Part shown: positions 24,397 through 34,067 of the stretch, one piece after another
Layout of the letters: each line of letters starts with the position of its first letter
How positions within the stretch are numbered: the stretch's first letter is position 1
NCBI RefSeq assembly: GCF_002923755.1
Contig: NZ_PGFZ01000004.1
Location: 80,290-121,287, forward strand
Length of the DNA: 40,998 nt
Origin: Methylovulum psychrotolerans
GTDB lineage: Bacteria; Pseudomonadota; Gammaproteobacteria; Methylococcales; Methylomonadaceae
Direction of reading: 5' to 3'
Translations under genes and position numbers: made by a program
The notes under the pieces: model-generated
Told to the model about the DNA's origin: nothing
The model's database searches: none
Seen by the model: only the letters and a program-made list of their open reading frames with translations

Positions 24397-25117
24397 GCGC
24401 TTGGCCTTAGTGACCGGAGCCAGTCGGGGTATCGGCAAGGCGATTGCCGAGCGTTTGGCGGCGGACGGTTTTTTTGTGGTGGGTACGGCGACAACCGCTA
24501 ACGGTGCCGAAGCCATCAGCGCTTACTTGGGCGAACTGGGTAAGGGCATGATGCTGAATGTGGCCGATGCCGTTTCTGTTGAGGCGGTACTCAAGGCTAT
24601 CAGCGACGAATTCGGTACGCCCAGTGTGTTGGTCAACAATGCCGGCATCACCCGCGACAATTTGCTGATGCGCATGAAAGATGAAGAGTGGGACGATATT
24701 ATCGCCACCAACCTGACATCGGTGTTTCGGATGAGCAAGGCAGTGTTGCGCGGCATGATGAAGGAAAAATATGGGCGTATCATTAACATTTCCTCGGTGG
24801 TCGGGGCAACCGGCAATGCCGGGCAAGCCAATTATGCGGCGGCAAAAGCCGGTATGATCGGTTTTGCCAAATCGATGGCGAAAGAAGTCGGTTCGCGTAA
24901 CATTACCGTCAATACGGTCGCGCCGGGTTTTATTGATACCGATATGACCCGTGAGCTGAACGAGGACATTAAAAACCGGCTGTTGGCGGGTATCCCGTTG
25001 GCGCGTTTGGGTAATGCCGAGGAAATCGCCCATGCCGTAGCTTTCTTGGCATCGGCAGGGGCAGGCTACATCACCGGAGAGACGCTCCATGTCAACGGCG
25101 GTATGTTTATGCCTTAA
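24386..25117 (+). CDS. fabG: 3-oxoacyl-ACP reductase
   Basis: FabG performs the NADPH-dependent keto reduction of fatty acid elongation. The 243-aa short-chain dehydrogenase has TGASRGIGKAIAERL (cofactor loop), NNAGITRDNLLMRM, and the Ser-Tyr-Lys triad in NISSVVG...ANYAAAKAG. The C-terminal GETLHVNGGMFMP is typical. It overlaps fabD by 11 bp, and a promoter for acpP starts within 10 bp of its stop. Confidence 0.97.
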   Translation: MTTKRLALVTGASRGIGKAIAERLAADGFFVVGTATTANGAEAISAYLGELGKGMMLNVADAVSVEAVLKAISDEFGTPSVLVNNAGITRDNLLMRMKDEEWDDIIATNLTSVFRMSKAVLRGMMKEKYGRIINISSVVGATGNAGQANYAAAKAGMIGFAKSMAKEVGSRNITVNTVAPGFIDTDMTRELNEDIKNRLLAGIPLARLGNAEEIAHAVAFLASAGAGYITGETLHVNGGMFMP

Positions 25118-25121
25118 AATT

Positions 25122-25150
25122 GTGACATTGTTGTAATATGAAAGTATAAT
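25122..25150 (+). promoter_or_regulatory. Sigma-70-like promoter for acpP
   Basis: GTGACA (25122-25127, 5 of 6 with consensus) and a perfect TATAAT (25145-25150) are spaced 17 bp, just after fabG. The resulting leader of about 100 nt ends at a TGAGGA ribosome site. A separate promoter fits the high demand for acyl carrier protein. Confidence 0.7.
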
Positions 25151-25256
25151 TTCCCCACCGTCTGGGAATTGCCGGAGACGGGATTTCTAGTAAAACTAAT
25201 AACAATACTATTGCAAGCAGATTAGAGAAAGTTTGCATTGTTTGAGGATAATAATT

Positions 25257-25487
25257 ATGAGTAACATTGAAGAACGCGTAAAAAAGATTGTTTCTGAGCA
25301 GTTGGGCCTGAAAGGAGAGATTGCGACCGACGCTTCGTTTGTGGACGATCTTGGTGCTGATTCTTTGGATACAGTTGAGCTCGTGATGGCGCTTGAAGAA
25401 GAATTCGAATGTGAAATTCCTGACGAAGACGCTGAAAAAATCACTACCGTCCAGCAAGCCATCGACTATGTAGAAAAACACGTCTGA
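25257..25487 (+). CDS. acpP: Acyl carrier protein
   Basis: The 76-aa acidic protein carries the phosphopantetheine site Ser36 in [19 protein letters not shown]. It shuttles acyl chains for the enzymes encoded on both sides. I chose ATG 25257 (MSNIEERV), preceded by TTGAGGA; an ATG 8 codons upstream has no ribosome site. The gene has its own promoter and is followed by a hairpin. Confidence 0.97.
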   Translation: MSNIEERVKKIVSEQLGLKGEIATDASFVDDLGADSLDTVELVMALEEEFECEIPDEDAEKITTVQQAIDYVEKHV

Positions 25488-25497
25488 TGACCGCCTT

Positions 25498-25526
25498 AGT
25501 GGATGGATTTTATGGGTCCATCCACT
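25498..25526 (+). terminator. Hairpin after acpP
   Basis: A perfect 10-bp stem, AGTGGATGGA (25498-25507) and TCCATCCACT (25517-25526), has a 9-nt loop and starts 11 bp after the acpP stop. The T-rich tail is weak, so partial read-through into fabF is possible. Confidence 0.55.
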
Positions 25527-25575
25527 TGCTATTTCCCCTTCTAATTCCTATCTTGACTTCTTACGGTACATTACA

Positions 25576-26820
25576 TTGAGCAAACGTCGAGTTGTAATAA
25601 CTGGATTGGGTGCTGTTACCCCTTTGGCTAACACTGTCGCAGCAACATGGGACGGTATCATCAATGGTAAAAGCGGTATCAGTTCGATTGATTCATTTAA
25701 TATTTCGCCTTTTGCGACCACTATCGGTGGCGTGATCAGAAATTTTGACATTACCCAATACATTGCGGAAAAAGATGCCAAACGCATGGATGGTTTCATC
25801 CATTACGGTATTGCCGCAGGCTGTCAAGCGTTCGAGGATTCGGGTATCGAAGTCACTGAGGCCAATGCCGAGCGTATCGGTGTGGCTATCGGGTCGGGCA
25901 TAGGCGGCATTACCGGTATTGAAGAATGTTACGCGACCTACGATAAAAGTGGCCCGCGGCGCATTTCACCGTTTTTTGTGCCGGGTAACATCATTAATAT
26001 GATTTCCGGCAACCTGTCGATTAAGTATGGCCTGAAAGGCCCTAACTACGCCATCGTCACCGCTTGTGCCACAGGTACGCATAATATCGGTGATGCGGCG
26101 CGTTTGATTATGTACGGCGATGCCGATGTCATGGTCGCGGGTGGTGCTGAGCGTTGCACCACGTCGCCGACGGCGATGGGCGGTTTTGCTTCCGCTAAGG
26201 CCATGTCGCGCCGCAATGATGACCCGCAAGCCGCAAGCCGCCCTTGGGATAAAGACCGTGACGGTTTTGTCTTAAGTGACGGGGCGGGTGTGGTTGTCCT
26301 TGAAGAGTTGGAACATGCCAAAGCGCGTGGCGCGAACATTTATGCCGAACTGGTCGGTTTTGGCATGAGCGGCGACGCTTACCATATCACCACGCCTTCT
26401 GAAGGCGGTGAGGGCGCGGCGCGGTGCATGAGGCTGGCGTTGCGCGATGCGGGCCTTAACGCTGATCAGGTCGATTACATCAACGCCCACGGCACATCAA
26501 CGCCCGCAGGCGATTTGGGTGAGACCCAAGCGATGAAGGCGGCGTTGGGCGATCATGCCTATAAGGTTGCCATCAGTTCCACTAAGTCCATGATCGGGCA
26601 TCTGTTGGGTGCGGCGGGCGGCATTGAGGCGGTGCTGACGGCATTGAGTATCAGGGATCAAATTGCCCCGCCGACCATTAATATGGAAAATCCAGACCCT
26701 GAATGTGATTTGGATTATGTGCCTAACACGGCCAGAAACATGAAGATTGACATTGCCATGTCCAATTCGTTCGGTTTTGGCGGCACGAACGGGACGCTGG
26801 TTCTCAAACGTTACGGGTAG
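25576..26820 (+). CDS. fabF: 3-oxoacyl-ACP synthase II (KAS II)
   Basis: FabF extends acyl-ACP chains and makes cis-vaccenate precursors. The 414-aa product [18 protein letters not shown]... has the Cys-His-His triad in [24 protein letters not shown] and [13 protein letters not shown]. It starts at a TTG, unusual but supported by the conserved N-terminus and the absence of an in-frame ATG nearby; the ribosome site is weak. It follows the hairpin after acpP. Confidence 0.96.
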   Translation: MSKRRVVITGLGAVTPLANTVAATWDGIINGKSGISSIDSFNISPFATTIGGVIRNFDITQYIAEKDAKRMDGFIHYGIAAGCQAFEDSGIEVTEANAERIGVAIGSGIGGITGIEECYATYDKSGPRRISPFFVPGNIINMISGNLSIKYGLKGPNYAIVTACATGTHNIGDAARLIMYGDADVMVAGGAERCTTSPTAMGGFASAKAMSRRNDDPQAASRPWDKDRDGFVLSDGAGVVVLEELEHAKARGANIYAELVGFGMSGDAYHITTPSEGGEGAARCMRLALRDAGLNADQVDYINAHGTSTPAGDLGETQAMKAALGDHAYKVAISSTKSMIGHLLGAAGGIEAVLTALSIRDQIAPPTINMENPDPECDLDYVPNTARNMKIDIAMSNSFGFGGTNGTLVLKRYG

Positions 26821-26838
26821 CCGCACCGACTGCCATAG

Positions 26839-27687
26839 ATGTATCTTGTCAACGGTAGCCCCAGCACAACGTTTGATGTAGCCGACCGCGGACTCCATTA
26901 TGGCGACGGTCTATTTGAAACGATTGAAATAGACCGTCGGCAAGCGGTCTTTTTGGCGCAGCATTTCCGGCGGCTGCAAACCGGTTGCCAACGTTTGCGT
27001 TTGCCTGTGCCGGATCTGCACTTGCTGGCCGATGAAATCGCCAGCTTGTGCCAGGCCGCCCCCGAACATGGCCAGGCCGTCATTAAAATCATCATTACCC
27101 GTGGGGTCGGTGGCCGTGGCTACCGTCAGCCCGAACCCATCCAAAGCAGCCGTATCTTAAGCCTGCACCCCTTCCCAGATTATCCCGACAGCTTCCAAGA
27201 GCAGGGCATTGCCGCGCGTTTTTGCCAGACCCGCTTAGGGGTCAGTCCGGCCTTGGCGGGTATCAAGCATTTGAACCGTCTTGAACAAGTTTTGGCGCGG
27301 GCCGAATGGTCGGATACCGCTACCCAAGAAGGCTTGTTACTGAATGTCGACGGCCATGTCATTGAGGGGACGATGAGCAACCTTTTTTATGTCAAGGACG
27401 GCGTTGTGTACACGGCCTTATTGACCCGCTCAGGCGTGGCGGGGGTGGTGCGCGGTTTGGTGATGGAGTTGTGCCGGCAACAGCCGCTTAAGCTGGTCGA
27501 GCATGATTATACGCCAGCGGCTTTATTGGCGGCGGATGAGGTGTTTCTGAGCAATGCCATTATCGGTTTATGGCCAGTCAGGCAAATCGACGGCCACGTT
27601 TTTCAAGTCGGTGTGCTGACCCGCCATTTGCAAAGCCAGTTGCGGCACTTAAAAGCCTTGGATAGGGAAGTTGGCCATGCGCTATAA
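26839..27687 (+). CDS. pabC: 4-amino-4-deoxychorismate lyase
   Basis: PabC is a PLP enzyme releasing pyruvate to form p-aminobenzoate for folate. The 282-aa product has the class IV aminotransferase pattern: DRGLHYGDGLFETIEI near the start, the PLP lysine in GIKHLNRLEQVLARAEW, and EGTMSNLFYV. Its position between fabF and mltG is conserved in gammaproteobacteria and supports pabC over a branched-chain aminotransferase. It overlaps mltG by 11 bp. Confidence 0.93.
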   Translation: MYLVNGSPSTTFDVADRGLHYGDGLFETIEIDRRQAVFLAQHFRRLQTGCQRLRLPVPDLHLLADEIASLCQAAPEHGQAVIKIIITRGVGGRGYRQPEPIQSSRILSLHPFPDYPDSFQEQGIAARFCQTRLGVSPALAGIKHLNRLEQVLARAEWSDTATQEGLLLNVDGHVIEGTMSNLFYVKDGVVYTALLTRSGVAGVVRGLVMELCRQQPLKLVEHDYTPAALLAADEVFLSNAIIGLWPVRQIDGHVFQVGVLTRHLQSQLRHLKALDREVGHAL

Positions 27688-28672
27688 AGTATGGCTTGCC
27701 GCCGCTGCACTTATTGCGTGCTTAGGGGTGGGGGTAGGTTGGTCTTATTATTCGGCTTTGACGGATGTGGTGGTCAGCGTTCCCGTTACGGTGGAAGTGG
27801 TGAAGGGCGACTCGTTTACCCGCATTATTGAGAAGCTTCAGGCGCAACAAGTCCCCATCAATGGCCTGTGGTTTAAGCTGCTGGCCTTGCCCGGCGACGG
27901 GTATAAACGTGTTAAGACGGGCGAGTATGAATTGCCCGCCGGTTTGACCCAGCCGGATATTTTGGCGTTGTTGTTGGCGGGCAAAACCAAGCGCTATGCC
28001 ATTACCATCCCCGAAGGCTGGAATTTCAGCCAATTGCGCCGAGCCGTCGAGCAAAACCCGCATCTTGAACATACCTTAAATGGCCTGGAACCGGTTGCCT
28101 TAATGGCTAAGCTGGGCGCCACCGCCACCCATCCCGAAGGCGCGTTTTTCCCCGACACCTATTTTTTTGAAAAGCATACCAGCGATGTGGCGCTGTTACA
28201 GCGTGCCTATCTGAAAATGCAGCAAGTCATTGCCCGCGAATGGCCGCACAAAGCCGAACAATTGCCGTATAAAAATGCCTATGAGGCTTTGATTATGGCA
28301 TCGATTATCGAAAAAGAAACCGCCGCCGAGCCGGAGCGCCCGCAAATCGCGGGGGTTTTTGTCCGCCGCCTGCAACAGGGTATGCGTTTGCAGACCGATC
28401 CGACGGTCATTTATGGCTTGGGTGCGGCTTATCAGGGTGACATTACTTATAAAGACTTAAAGACCCTGACACCGTACAATACCTATCTGATAACGGGGTT
28501 GCCGCCTACGCCGATAGCTATGCCGGGTTTGGCCGCGATTAAGGCCGCTTTGCACCCGGATACGTCGGCTAGCCTGTATTTTGTCGCGCGGGGCGACGGC
28601 ACCCATGTGTTTTCGGCAAATTTGGCGGCGCACAATCAGGCGGTTAACCAGTACCAAAGGAAGAGCAAATGA
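27677..28672 (+). CDS. mltG: Endolytic murein transglycosylase MltG
   Basis: MltG cuts nascent glycan strands at the inner membrane and sets chain length. The 331-aa product has one N-terminal membrane helix (about 6-26), a LysM-like region, and the YceG catalytic segment ASIIEKETAAEPERPQIAGVF with the catalytic Glu. It also has RLQQGMRLQTDPTVIYGLG and TYLITGLPPTPI. I chose ATG 27677, with AGGGAAG six bases upstream; the frame opens at a TTG two codons earlier. It overlaps tmk by 4 bp. Confidence 0.95.
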   Translation: MRYKVWLAAAALIACLGVGVGWSYYSALTDVVVSVPVTVEVVKGDSFTRIIEKLQAQQVPINGLWFKLLALPGDGYKRVKTGEYELPAGLTQPDILALLLAGKTKRYAITIPEGWNFSQLRRAVEQNPHLEHTLNGLEPVALMAKLGATATHPEGAFFPDTYFFEKHTSDVALLQRAYLKMQQVIAREWPHKAEQLPYKNAYEALIMASIIEKETAAEPERPQIAGVFVRRLQQGMRLQTDPTVIYGLGAAYQGDITYKDLKTLTPYNTYLITGLPPTPIAMPGLAAIKAALHPDTSASLYFVARGDGTHVFSANLAAHNQAVNQYQRKSK

Positions 28673-29292
28673 TACGCGGTAAATTTATCACGCTGGAGGG
28701 GGTCGAAGGGGTTGGCAAAACCACCAATCTGGCGTTTATTAAAGAACATTTAGAAAAGTATAATATCCCGGTCGTGGTCACCCGTGAACCGGGCGGCACC
28801 TTGTTGGCGGAAAAAATCCGCCAGTTGCTGTTGGACGCGGACAGCGAGGCTATCAGTGAGCAGGCGGAATTGTTGATGATGTTCGCGGCGCGTGCCCAAC
28901 ACATCAAGCATGTGATAGAGCCCGCTTTGGCGCAAGGCAATTGGGTTATCAGCGACCGTTTCACCGATGCCACGTTTGCCTATCAGGGCGGCGGGCGCTG
29001 TATGAAAGTCAGCACCATTGAGTGGCTGGAGCAGTTTGTTCAAGGGCCATTACGGCCTGATTTGACCTTATTGCTCGATGCCCCGATTGAAGTGGGAATG
29101 GCGCGGGTTAAAAAGCGGGCGGTGATTGACCGTTTTGAGGCGGAAAAAATGAGTTTTTTTGAACGGGTCCGGCGCGGCTATTTGGTGCAGATGGAGTTGT
29201 ATCCAGAACGCATCAAGCTGATTAAGGCCAACCAGCCCTTAGTTGAGGTGCAACGGGCCATTAGCGAAGCCTTAAGGGTCTTGTTACGATGA
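28669..29292 (+). CDS. tmk: Thymidylate kinase
   Basis: Tmk phosphorylates dTMP to dTDP. The 207-aa product has the P-loop EGVEGVGKTTN, the TREPGGTLLAEKIR segment with the DR(Y/F)-type motif SDRFTDATFAYQGGGR, and a lid containing basic residues. It overlaps both neighbours by 4 bp (ATGA), consistent with one translationally coupled operon. Confidence 0.96.
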   Translation: MIRGKFITLEGVEGVGKTTNLAFIKEHLEKYNIPVVVTREPGGTLLAEKIRQLLLDADSEAISEQAELLMMFAARAQHIKHVIEPALAQGNWVISDRFTDATFAYQGGGRCMKVSTIEWLEQFVQGPLRPDLTLLLDAPIEVGMARVKKRAVIDRFEAEKMSFFERVRRGYLVQMELYPERIKLIKANQPLVEVQRAISEALRVLLR

Positions 29293-30278
29293 GCCTGTTG
29301 CCTTGGCAACAGCAGGACTGGGCGCATCTGCACAGCTATTGTGTCCAGCAACGCATTCCTCAAGCCCTGTTGATTAAAGGGCCGCAAGGTTACGGTAAAC
29401 TCCGGCTGGCCCAGCAGTTTGCCAAAGCCTTATTATGTGCTGCCCCGCAAACCGATGGTTTGGCGTGTGGCCACTGCCATAGTTGCCTGTTGTTTGCCGC
29501 CGCCACCCACCCCGATTTTATTAGCGTCGCGCCGGAAGAGGTGGGCAAGGGCATCACGATTGACGCCATCCGCGCCTTGATTACCCGCCTGAGTTTGAAG
29601 CCGCAGTTTGATAAAAACCGTGTCGTTATCGTCCATCCTGCCGATGCCATGAACCTGAGGGCATTGAACGCGTTCTTGAAATGTCTGGAAGAGCCGACCG
29701 AGCGCACCGTGATTTTGCTGGTGACTGACCGTCCCGCGAAATTGCCCGCCACGATAGTCAGCCGTTGCCAAAAGCTGGCGGTCAGCCCCGCCGACCCCGT
29801 CTGTGTGGCGGCGTGGTTGGCGCAACAGCAGCCGGAACTGAGCGCCGCCGAGGCCGCGTTGTTACTGGCCTTGGCACAAAACTCCCCGTTGCAAGCCTTG
29901 GCGTATGCCCGCCAAGATTATCTGCCGCAACGCAATAGTTGTTTTAAGGCCTGGTTGGCGGTCGCTAGACAACAAGCCCATCCGGTCATCGTCGCGGAAC
30001 AGTGGCAAGCTTTGCCTGAGCAGCAGTTGCTGTTTTGGTTAAGCTCGTGGGTGATGGATGTCGTCCGCTGCCATTACCTTGCCGAAGCGCGGCAACTGTT
30101 TAACCCTGATTTGCAGGCTACCTTGCAAAGTTTGGCAGTCGGTTTGGACTTAAAAAAACTCTACGGTCTCTATGATGTGTTGTTGGCTAGCAGGCAGCGT
30201 CTGGATACCCCCATTAACAAACAAAGCTTGTTTGAAGAAATCCTCATCTATTGGTCACAGCTTAATCGGAGTAAATGA
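29289..30278 (+). CDS. holB: DNA polymerase III subunit delta-prime
   Basis: HolB is the stator subunit of the clamp loader. The 329-aa product has a modified P-loop GPQGYGKLRLA, a zinc module (CAAPQTDGLACGHCHSC), and the sensor-type segments NAFLKCLEEPTERTVILLVTD and TIVSRCQKL. The delta-prime subunit does not hydrolyse ATP, so the altered P-loop is normal. It is coupled to tmk and followed by pilZ after 3 bp. Confidence 0.95.
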   Translation: MSLLPWQQQDWAHLHSYCVQQRIPQALLIKGPQGYGKLRLAQQFAKALLCAAPQTDGLACGHCHSCLLFAAATHPDFISVAPEEVGKGITIDAIRALITRLSLKPQFDKNRVVIVHPADAMNLRALNAFLKCLEEPTERTVILLVTDRPAKLPATIVSRCQKLAVSPADPVCVAAWLAQQQPELSAAEAALLLALAQNSPLQALAYARQDYLPQRNSCFKAWLAVARQQAHPVIVAEQWQALPEQQLLFWLSSWVMDVVRCHYLAEARQLFNPDLQATLQSLAVGLDLKKLYGLYDVLLASRQRLDTPINKQSLFEEILIYWSQLNRSK

Positions 30279-30281
30279 ACT

Positions 30282-30662
30282 ATGGCAGATTCTGTTGCCG
30301 GCAGCACTACCAGTGGCGGTTCGGCGCCCAGGTCAGGGATATTAACTTTGTCTATTAAGGATAAAAAGTCCTTGTATATGGCTTATATGCCGTTTTTGAT
30401 TAACGGTGGCCTGTTCATCCCCACGAATCGGCCTTATGAAATGGGTCAGGAAGTGTTTATGTTGCTGAACTTAATGGAAGATAACGAAAAAATCCCCGTG
30501 CAGGGCAAGGTGGTGTGGAAAACCCCGTCAGGATCGGAAAATTACCGTTCGGCAGGCATCGGCGTACAGTTTACCGAAACGGGCGGCGGCAATGCCCGGC
30601 TGAAAATCGAAAGCTATTTGGCAGGGGCTTTAGGGTCTGAGCGGCCTACCCATACGATGTGA
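30282..30662 (+). CDS. pilZ: PilZ-domain type IV pilus protein
   Basis: The 126-aa product matches the PilZ protein found after holB in gammaproteobacteria (GILTLSIKDKKSLYMAYMPF, NGGLFIPTNRPYEMGQEVF, GKVVWKTP). It lacks the RxxxR element needed for c-di-GMP binding, as true PilZ proteins do, and is expected to act in pilus assembly with PilB and FimX. A GGAG-like site (ATCGGAGTAAATGAACT) precedes the start. Confidence 0.92.
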   Translation: MADSVAGSTTSGGSAPRSGILTLSIKDKKSLYMAYMPFLINGGLFIPTNRPYEMGQEVFMLLNLMEDNEKIPVQGKVVWKTPSGSENYRSAGIGVQFTETGGGNARLKIESYLAGALGSERPTHTM

Positions 30663-30872
30663 GCGGGGGGTGTTTAGGGACGGGATTGGGTAAGTGGCAA
30701 TCCGTTTCAATGTGACGTATTTACTGGTTAAATGTAAGGATTAGCCTATACTTTGCGGGCAGTGAGGTGCGTGCCAAGCGGTAGCCGGGTACGCGCTTTA
30801 CTGACGGGCTGTTGATAAAACGGCTTCCATCGACTCTGTGCGGGCAGAGTTATACCCTCCAAGGAAAAAGCA
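30663..30872. other. Gap before the S53 peptidase: leader with small hairpin
   Basis: No gene is seen. A TATACT at 30747-30752 is a possible -10 box without a clear -35. A hairpin ACTCTG/CAGAGT (30833-30838, 30845-30850) and an AAGGA ribosome site precede the peptidase. Confidence 0.35.
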
Positions 30873-32123
30873 ATGACAATCAAAAAAATACATTTTTTAT
30901 CCGGCATTATCGCCCTGTTGCTAGCGATACCTGGCGCTTATGCCGCCGATACGGCGCAAATCATCACGCCCCCCTCCAGTGTGGACAAGCCTGAAGATGC
31001 TGGCTTAAAAGCCCGCACCCATTTTAAATTCTTAGTGCCGCCCGGCGGTTATGCCAAACTCCATGCCGCGATTGCCGCCAACACTGCACCGTTGGGCGGG
31101 CCGCCTTATTTGGGCTATGGGTATGAAACGCCCGCTTCTTTGGCCTGTGTTTATAATCGGGTGCCGAGGCTGTATGCCTGTAACCCTAATAAAGTCACTA
31201 CCGTGGTGACGGGCGGCAGTAAGGCGATTGCCTTGGTCGATGCCTACCATTATCCCAATGCCTTAAGCGATTTGCAGATGTTTTCCACGCAATTCGGTTT
31301 GCCTGCGCCTGATCTTGAGGTGGTTTATGCCAGCGGTACGCAACCTAAAACGGATCCGAACGGCTGGGAAGTGGAGGAAGCTTTAGATTTGCAATGGGCG
31401 CACGCGATGGCACCGAATGCCAAGCTGTATCTTGTGGAAGCGGCCTCTAATTCTAACAAGGACTTGACGGCGGCAGTCGATGTCGCCAGTGCCTTAGTGG
31501 CGGCGGCGGGCGGCGGCCAAGTGTCGATGAGTTATGGCGGCGCCGAGTTTACGAAAGAGGTGAATTTCGAGAGCCATTATACGACACCGAATGTCGTCTA
31601 TTTTGCCTCCAGCGGCGATGCGGCAGGAACCAGTTACCCCTGTATGTCCGCCAATGTCGTTTGTGTGGGTGGCACGACGCTGCGCCGGGAACCCGCCACG
31701 CAAAAACTGACGGGTGAAGTGGCATGGATTGACGGCGGTGGCGGGATTAGCCCCTATATAAAGCGACCCGGTTATCAGGATGCTTTGGCGCCGCTAATCG
31801 GCAGCACGCGTGCGGCACCGGATGTGTCTTTGGCGGCTGACCCCATTACGGGGGGCTGGCTGTATTATACAGCCTCTAATAACAGCAAAGCGGGTTGGTT
31901 TATTGTCGGCGGCACCAGTTGGTCATCGCCTACCTTAGCGGGTATCGTCAATGCGGCGGGCAGTTTTGAGGCTTCGTCCCAAGCTTTGTTGGCCAAAATT
32001 TATGGCGGCACCAGTCCGGTTAGCTTTACCGATATTAGCAAAGGTTGGTGTGGGCCTTATGCGGGCTGGAATGCTGTGGCTGGCTGGGATCCGTGTACAG
32101 GCTTGGGTAAGGTCGGGCAATAA
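30873..32123 (+). CDS. Secreted sedolisin-family (S53) serine-carboxyl peptidase
   Basis: The 416-aa product has a signal peptide (about 1-24, ending GAYA). The sedolisin catalytic set is present: E168 and D172 in WEVEEALDLQW, D249 in FASSGDAAG, and the nucleophile S349 in GGTSWSSPTLAG. The C-terminal D..KGWCG...GWDPCTGLGKVG resembles the calcium site. Sedolisins act on proteins, usually at acidic pH, outside the cytoplasm. The usual prodomain of well over 100 residues seems reduced: only about 85 residues lie between the signal peptide and the first strand of the catalytic domain. It is monocistronic, with a hairpin after the stop. Confidence 0.88.
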   Translation: MTIKKIHFLSGIIALLLAIPGAYAADTAQIITPPSSVDKPEDAGLKARTHFKFLVPPGGYAKLHAAIAANTAPLGGPPYLGYGYETPASLACVYNRVPRLYACNPNKVTTVVTGGSKAIALVDAYHYPNALSDLQMFSTQFGLPAPDLEVVYASGTQPKTDPNGWEVEEALDLQWAHAMAPNAKLYLVEAASNSNKDLTAAVDVASALVAAAGGGQVSMSYGGAEFTKEVNFESHYTTPNVVYFASSGDAAGTSYPCMSANVVCVGGTTLRREPATQKLTGEVAWIDGGGGISPYIKRPGYQDALAPLIGSTRAAPDVSLAADPITGGWLYYTASNNSKAGWFIVGGTSWSSPTLAGIVNAAGSFEASSQALLAKIYGGTSPVSFTDISKGWCGPYAGWNAVAGWDPCTGLGKVGQ

Positions 32124-32153
32124 GGTTTTTATCCGGTTACGGCTGACGTTAAG

Positions 32154-32182
32154 GCCTTTCAGGTTTTTACAGCCTGAAAGGC
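32154..32182. terminator. Bidirectional terminator hairpin
   Basis: A 10-bp perfect stem GCCTTTCAGG (32154-32163) and CCTGAAAGGC (32173-32182) has a T-rich 9-nt loop. It lies between the convergent peptidase and phosphatase genes, 30 bp after the peptidase stop. Confidence 0.5.
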
Positions 32183-32210
32183 TTGGAATTGTGGCCTGCC
32201 GATGGCAGGA

Positions 32211-34067
32211 TTAGTGCCGTTTAAACAGCAGTAAGGTAATGTCATCGGTAAAGGTCTCCCGTTGGCAAAAAGCCTTGAGCGCGTTGAGCAATGCGTCGAG
32301 GATGGCTTGTGGGCTTGCCGCCGCGTGTGCGGCCAACACGTCGGCGGCGCGTCGCCAGCCAAAAAATTCGCCTTGGGGATTGTCCGCTTCGGTCAGCCCG
32401 TCAGTATAGAGCAGCAGCACGTCACCTTCCGCTATAGGTACCGTTTTTTCTTCAAAAACGATAGTCTTGCGTACCCCTAAAATCATCCCGTCAGCATCTA
32501 AGAGCTCACAGGCCCCGGCATTGGCACGCATCAGCAGCGGTGGTGAATGTCCGGCGTTGGCGTAGCTTAACAGTTGGCTATCTAAGGCATATTGCAGATA
32601 AAAGGCGGTGATAAAGTAATCGGCCTTATTCAAGTCATCAAACAGAAACTGGTTCAGCAAACCGAGAATGGCGCCCGGTTGTCCCGAATGCTGGGCCTGG
32701 GTACGGATCATGCTCCGCGCTTCGACCATAAATAACGCAGGGCCTATGGAATGCCCGGACACGTCGGCGATCACCATATCCAAATGCCGGTTATTATGGT
32801 AAAAATAATCGAAATAATCGCCGCCGACCTTATCGGCGGGCAGGCACAATCCGGTCACGGTAAAATCTGCGGTTGCGATGGGTGCGGAAGGCAATAAGGA
32901 GGTTTGGATATATTGGGCGATTTTCAGTTCGTTCTGGGCTATCGCTAAGGTGATTTGCGCTGCCCGGATCTGTTGTTCGGCGGCTTTACGCAGGGAGATG
33001 TCACGGATAAAACCGCTAAAGCTATAACGTCCGTCGATGAGTAAGGGCGATACGCTCAGCTCGATAGGAAACTCGGTGCCGTCGCGGCGTAACGCGGTCT
33101 GTTCGGCCAAGGTGTTGAGCCAAGGGCAGATGCCGGTGTGCAAAAACAGTTTCAGGCCTTGCCGGAACAGGGCGCGTACTGGCGGCGGCACGATTAACGC
33201 CACTAAAACCTGCCCGACCGCTTCTTCGGCAGTCCAGCCAAAGGTTTTTTCGGCTTGGCGGTTCCAGTCGGTGATAAGGCCTTCGTCATCCATAATAACG
33301 ATGGCATTAGTGGAGTTTTCAATAATCAGACGGGTGCGCTGTTCGCTGGCGATCAGCGCGTCTTGGAAATATTTTTTCGCGGTGATGTCGCGGTCAACCC
33401 CCCGCCATTTCAGCAATGTGCCGTGGCCGTCGAACAGCGGTAGGCCGGTCGATTCGGTCACAACCCGATGCCCGTCTTTATGGCAGTGTTCGTTAAGCAA
33501 ATCATAAAAGGGGGTTTGGCGGCTGGCGTTCTGGGCTTGGACGGTGGTGTTCTGGGCGGTCAGAAAGCGCAGGTAGTGCTGGCCGACCACTTCCTCAGGG
33601 GTATAGCCCAAAATTTGTTGCACCGCCGCACTGCTGTACAGGTAATAGCCTTCGGGGTTTTGCTCCCATAACCATTCTCCGGTCAATTCCGCCATTTGCC
33701 GGAACCGCGCCTCGCTATCGCTTAAGGCCGAGGCAATGTCATTGCAATACTGGCCGTTAAGCTGATTTGGCGTTTCGATATGCAGGGCGATAGCCGGGGC
33801 AGGGGTGTCGGTACACAAAGCCCCTGCGCTGATTTGTACGGTTAAAGGTTGTCGGTTATGCCGCACGAAGGTAAAGGAGAACGGAGTGGCCGCAGTTATG
33901 GCACTTTGCCAAAGGCTAAGCGCGTCGCCATTGCCGCATAGCAGGCTCAGCGGTTGTTGGAGCAGGGCTTCGGGGTGATAGCCTAACAAATCCGCCGCTT
34001 CGGCAGTGGCTTGGCGGATAACAGGGACCGCACCGGGCGGGTATTCGATAATGAGTAGGCAAAACAC
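32211..34067 (-). CDS. Multi-PAS sensor with C-terminal SpoIIE/RsbU-type PP2C phosphatase
   Basis: The 618-aa protein has three PAS regions (about 5-95, 118-235 with EWLWEQNPEGYYLYSSAA, 243-365 with TNAIVIMDDEGLITDWNRQAE). A short helical linker follows (QLTLAIAQNELKIAQYIQTSLLP-like), then a PP2C domain (about 400-615) with GGDYFDYFYH, IADVSGHSIGPALFM, LYTDGLTEADN and FTDDITLLL. The metal-binding aspartates are intact. This RsbU-like layout usually dephosphorylates an anti-sigma-factor antagonist in response to a PAS signal. No membrane helix is visible, so it is cytoplasmic. No partner STAS or kinase gene is in the window. Confidence 0.9.
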   Translation of the reverse strand: MFCLLIIEYPPGAVPVIRQATAEAADLLGYHPEALLQQPLSLLCGNGDALSLWQSAITAATPFSFTFVRHNRQPLTVQISAGALCTDTPAPAIALHIETPNQLNGQYCNDIASALSDSEARFRQMAELTGEWLWEQNPEGYYLYSSAAVQQILGYTPEEVVGQHYLRFLTAQNTTVQAQNASRQTPFYDLLNEHCHKDGHRVVTESTGLPLFDGHGTLLKWRGVDRDITAKKYFQDALIASEQRTRLIIENSTNAIVIMDDEGLITDWNRQAEKTFGWTAEEAVGQVLVALIVPPPVRALFRQGLKLFLHTGICPWLNTLAEQTALRRDGTEFPIELSVSPLLIDGRYSFSGFIRDISLRKAAEQQIRAAQITLAIAQNELKIAQYIQTSLLPSAPIATADFTVTGLCLPADKVGGDYFDYFYHNNRHLDMVIADVSGHSIGPALFMVEARSMIRTQAQHSGQPGAILGLLNQFLFDDLNKADYFITAFYLQYALDSQLLSYANAGHSPPLLMRANAGACELLDADGMILGVRKTIVFEEKTVPIAEGDVLLLYTDGLTEADNPQGEFFGWRRAADVLAAHAAASPQAILDALLNALKAFCQRETFTDDITLLLFKRH

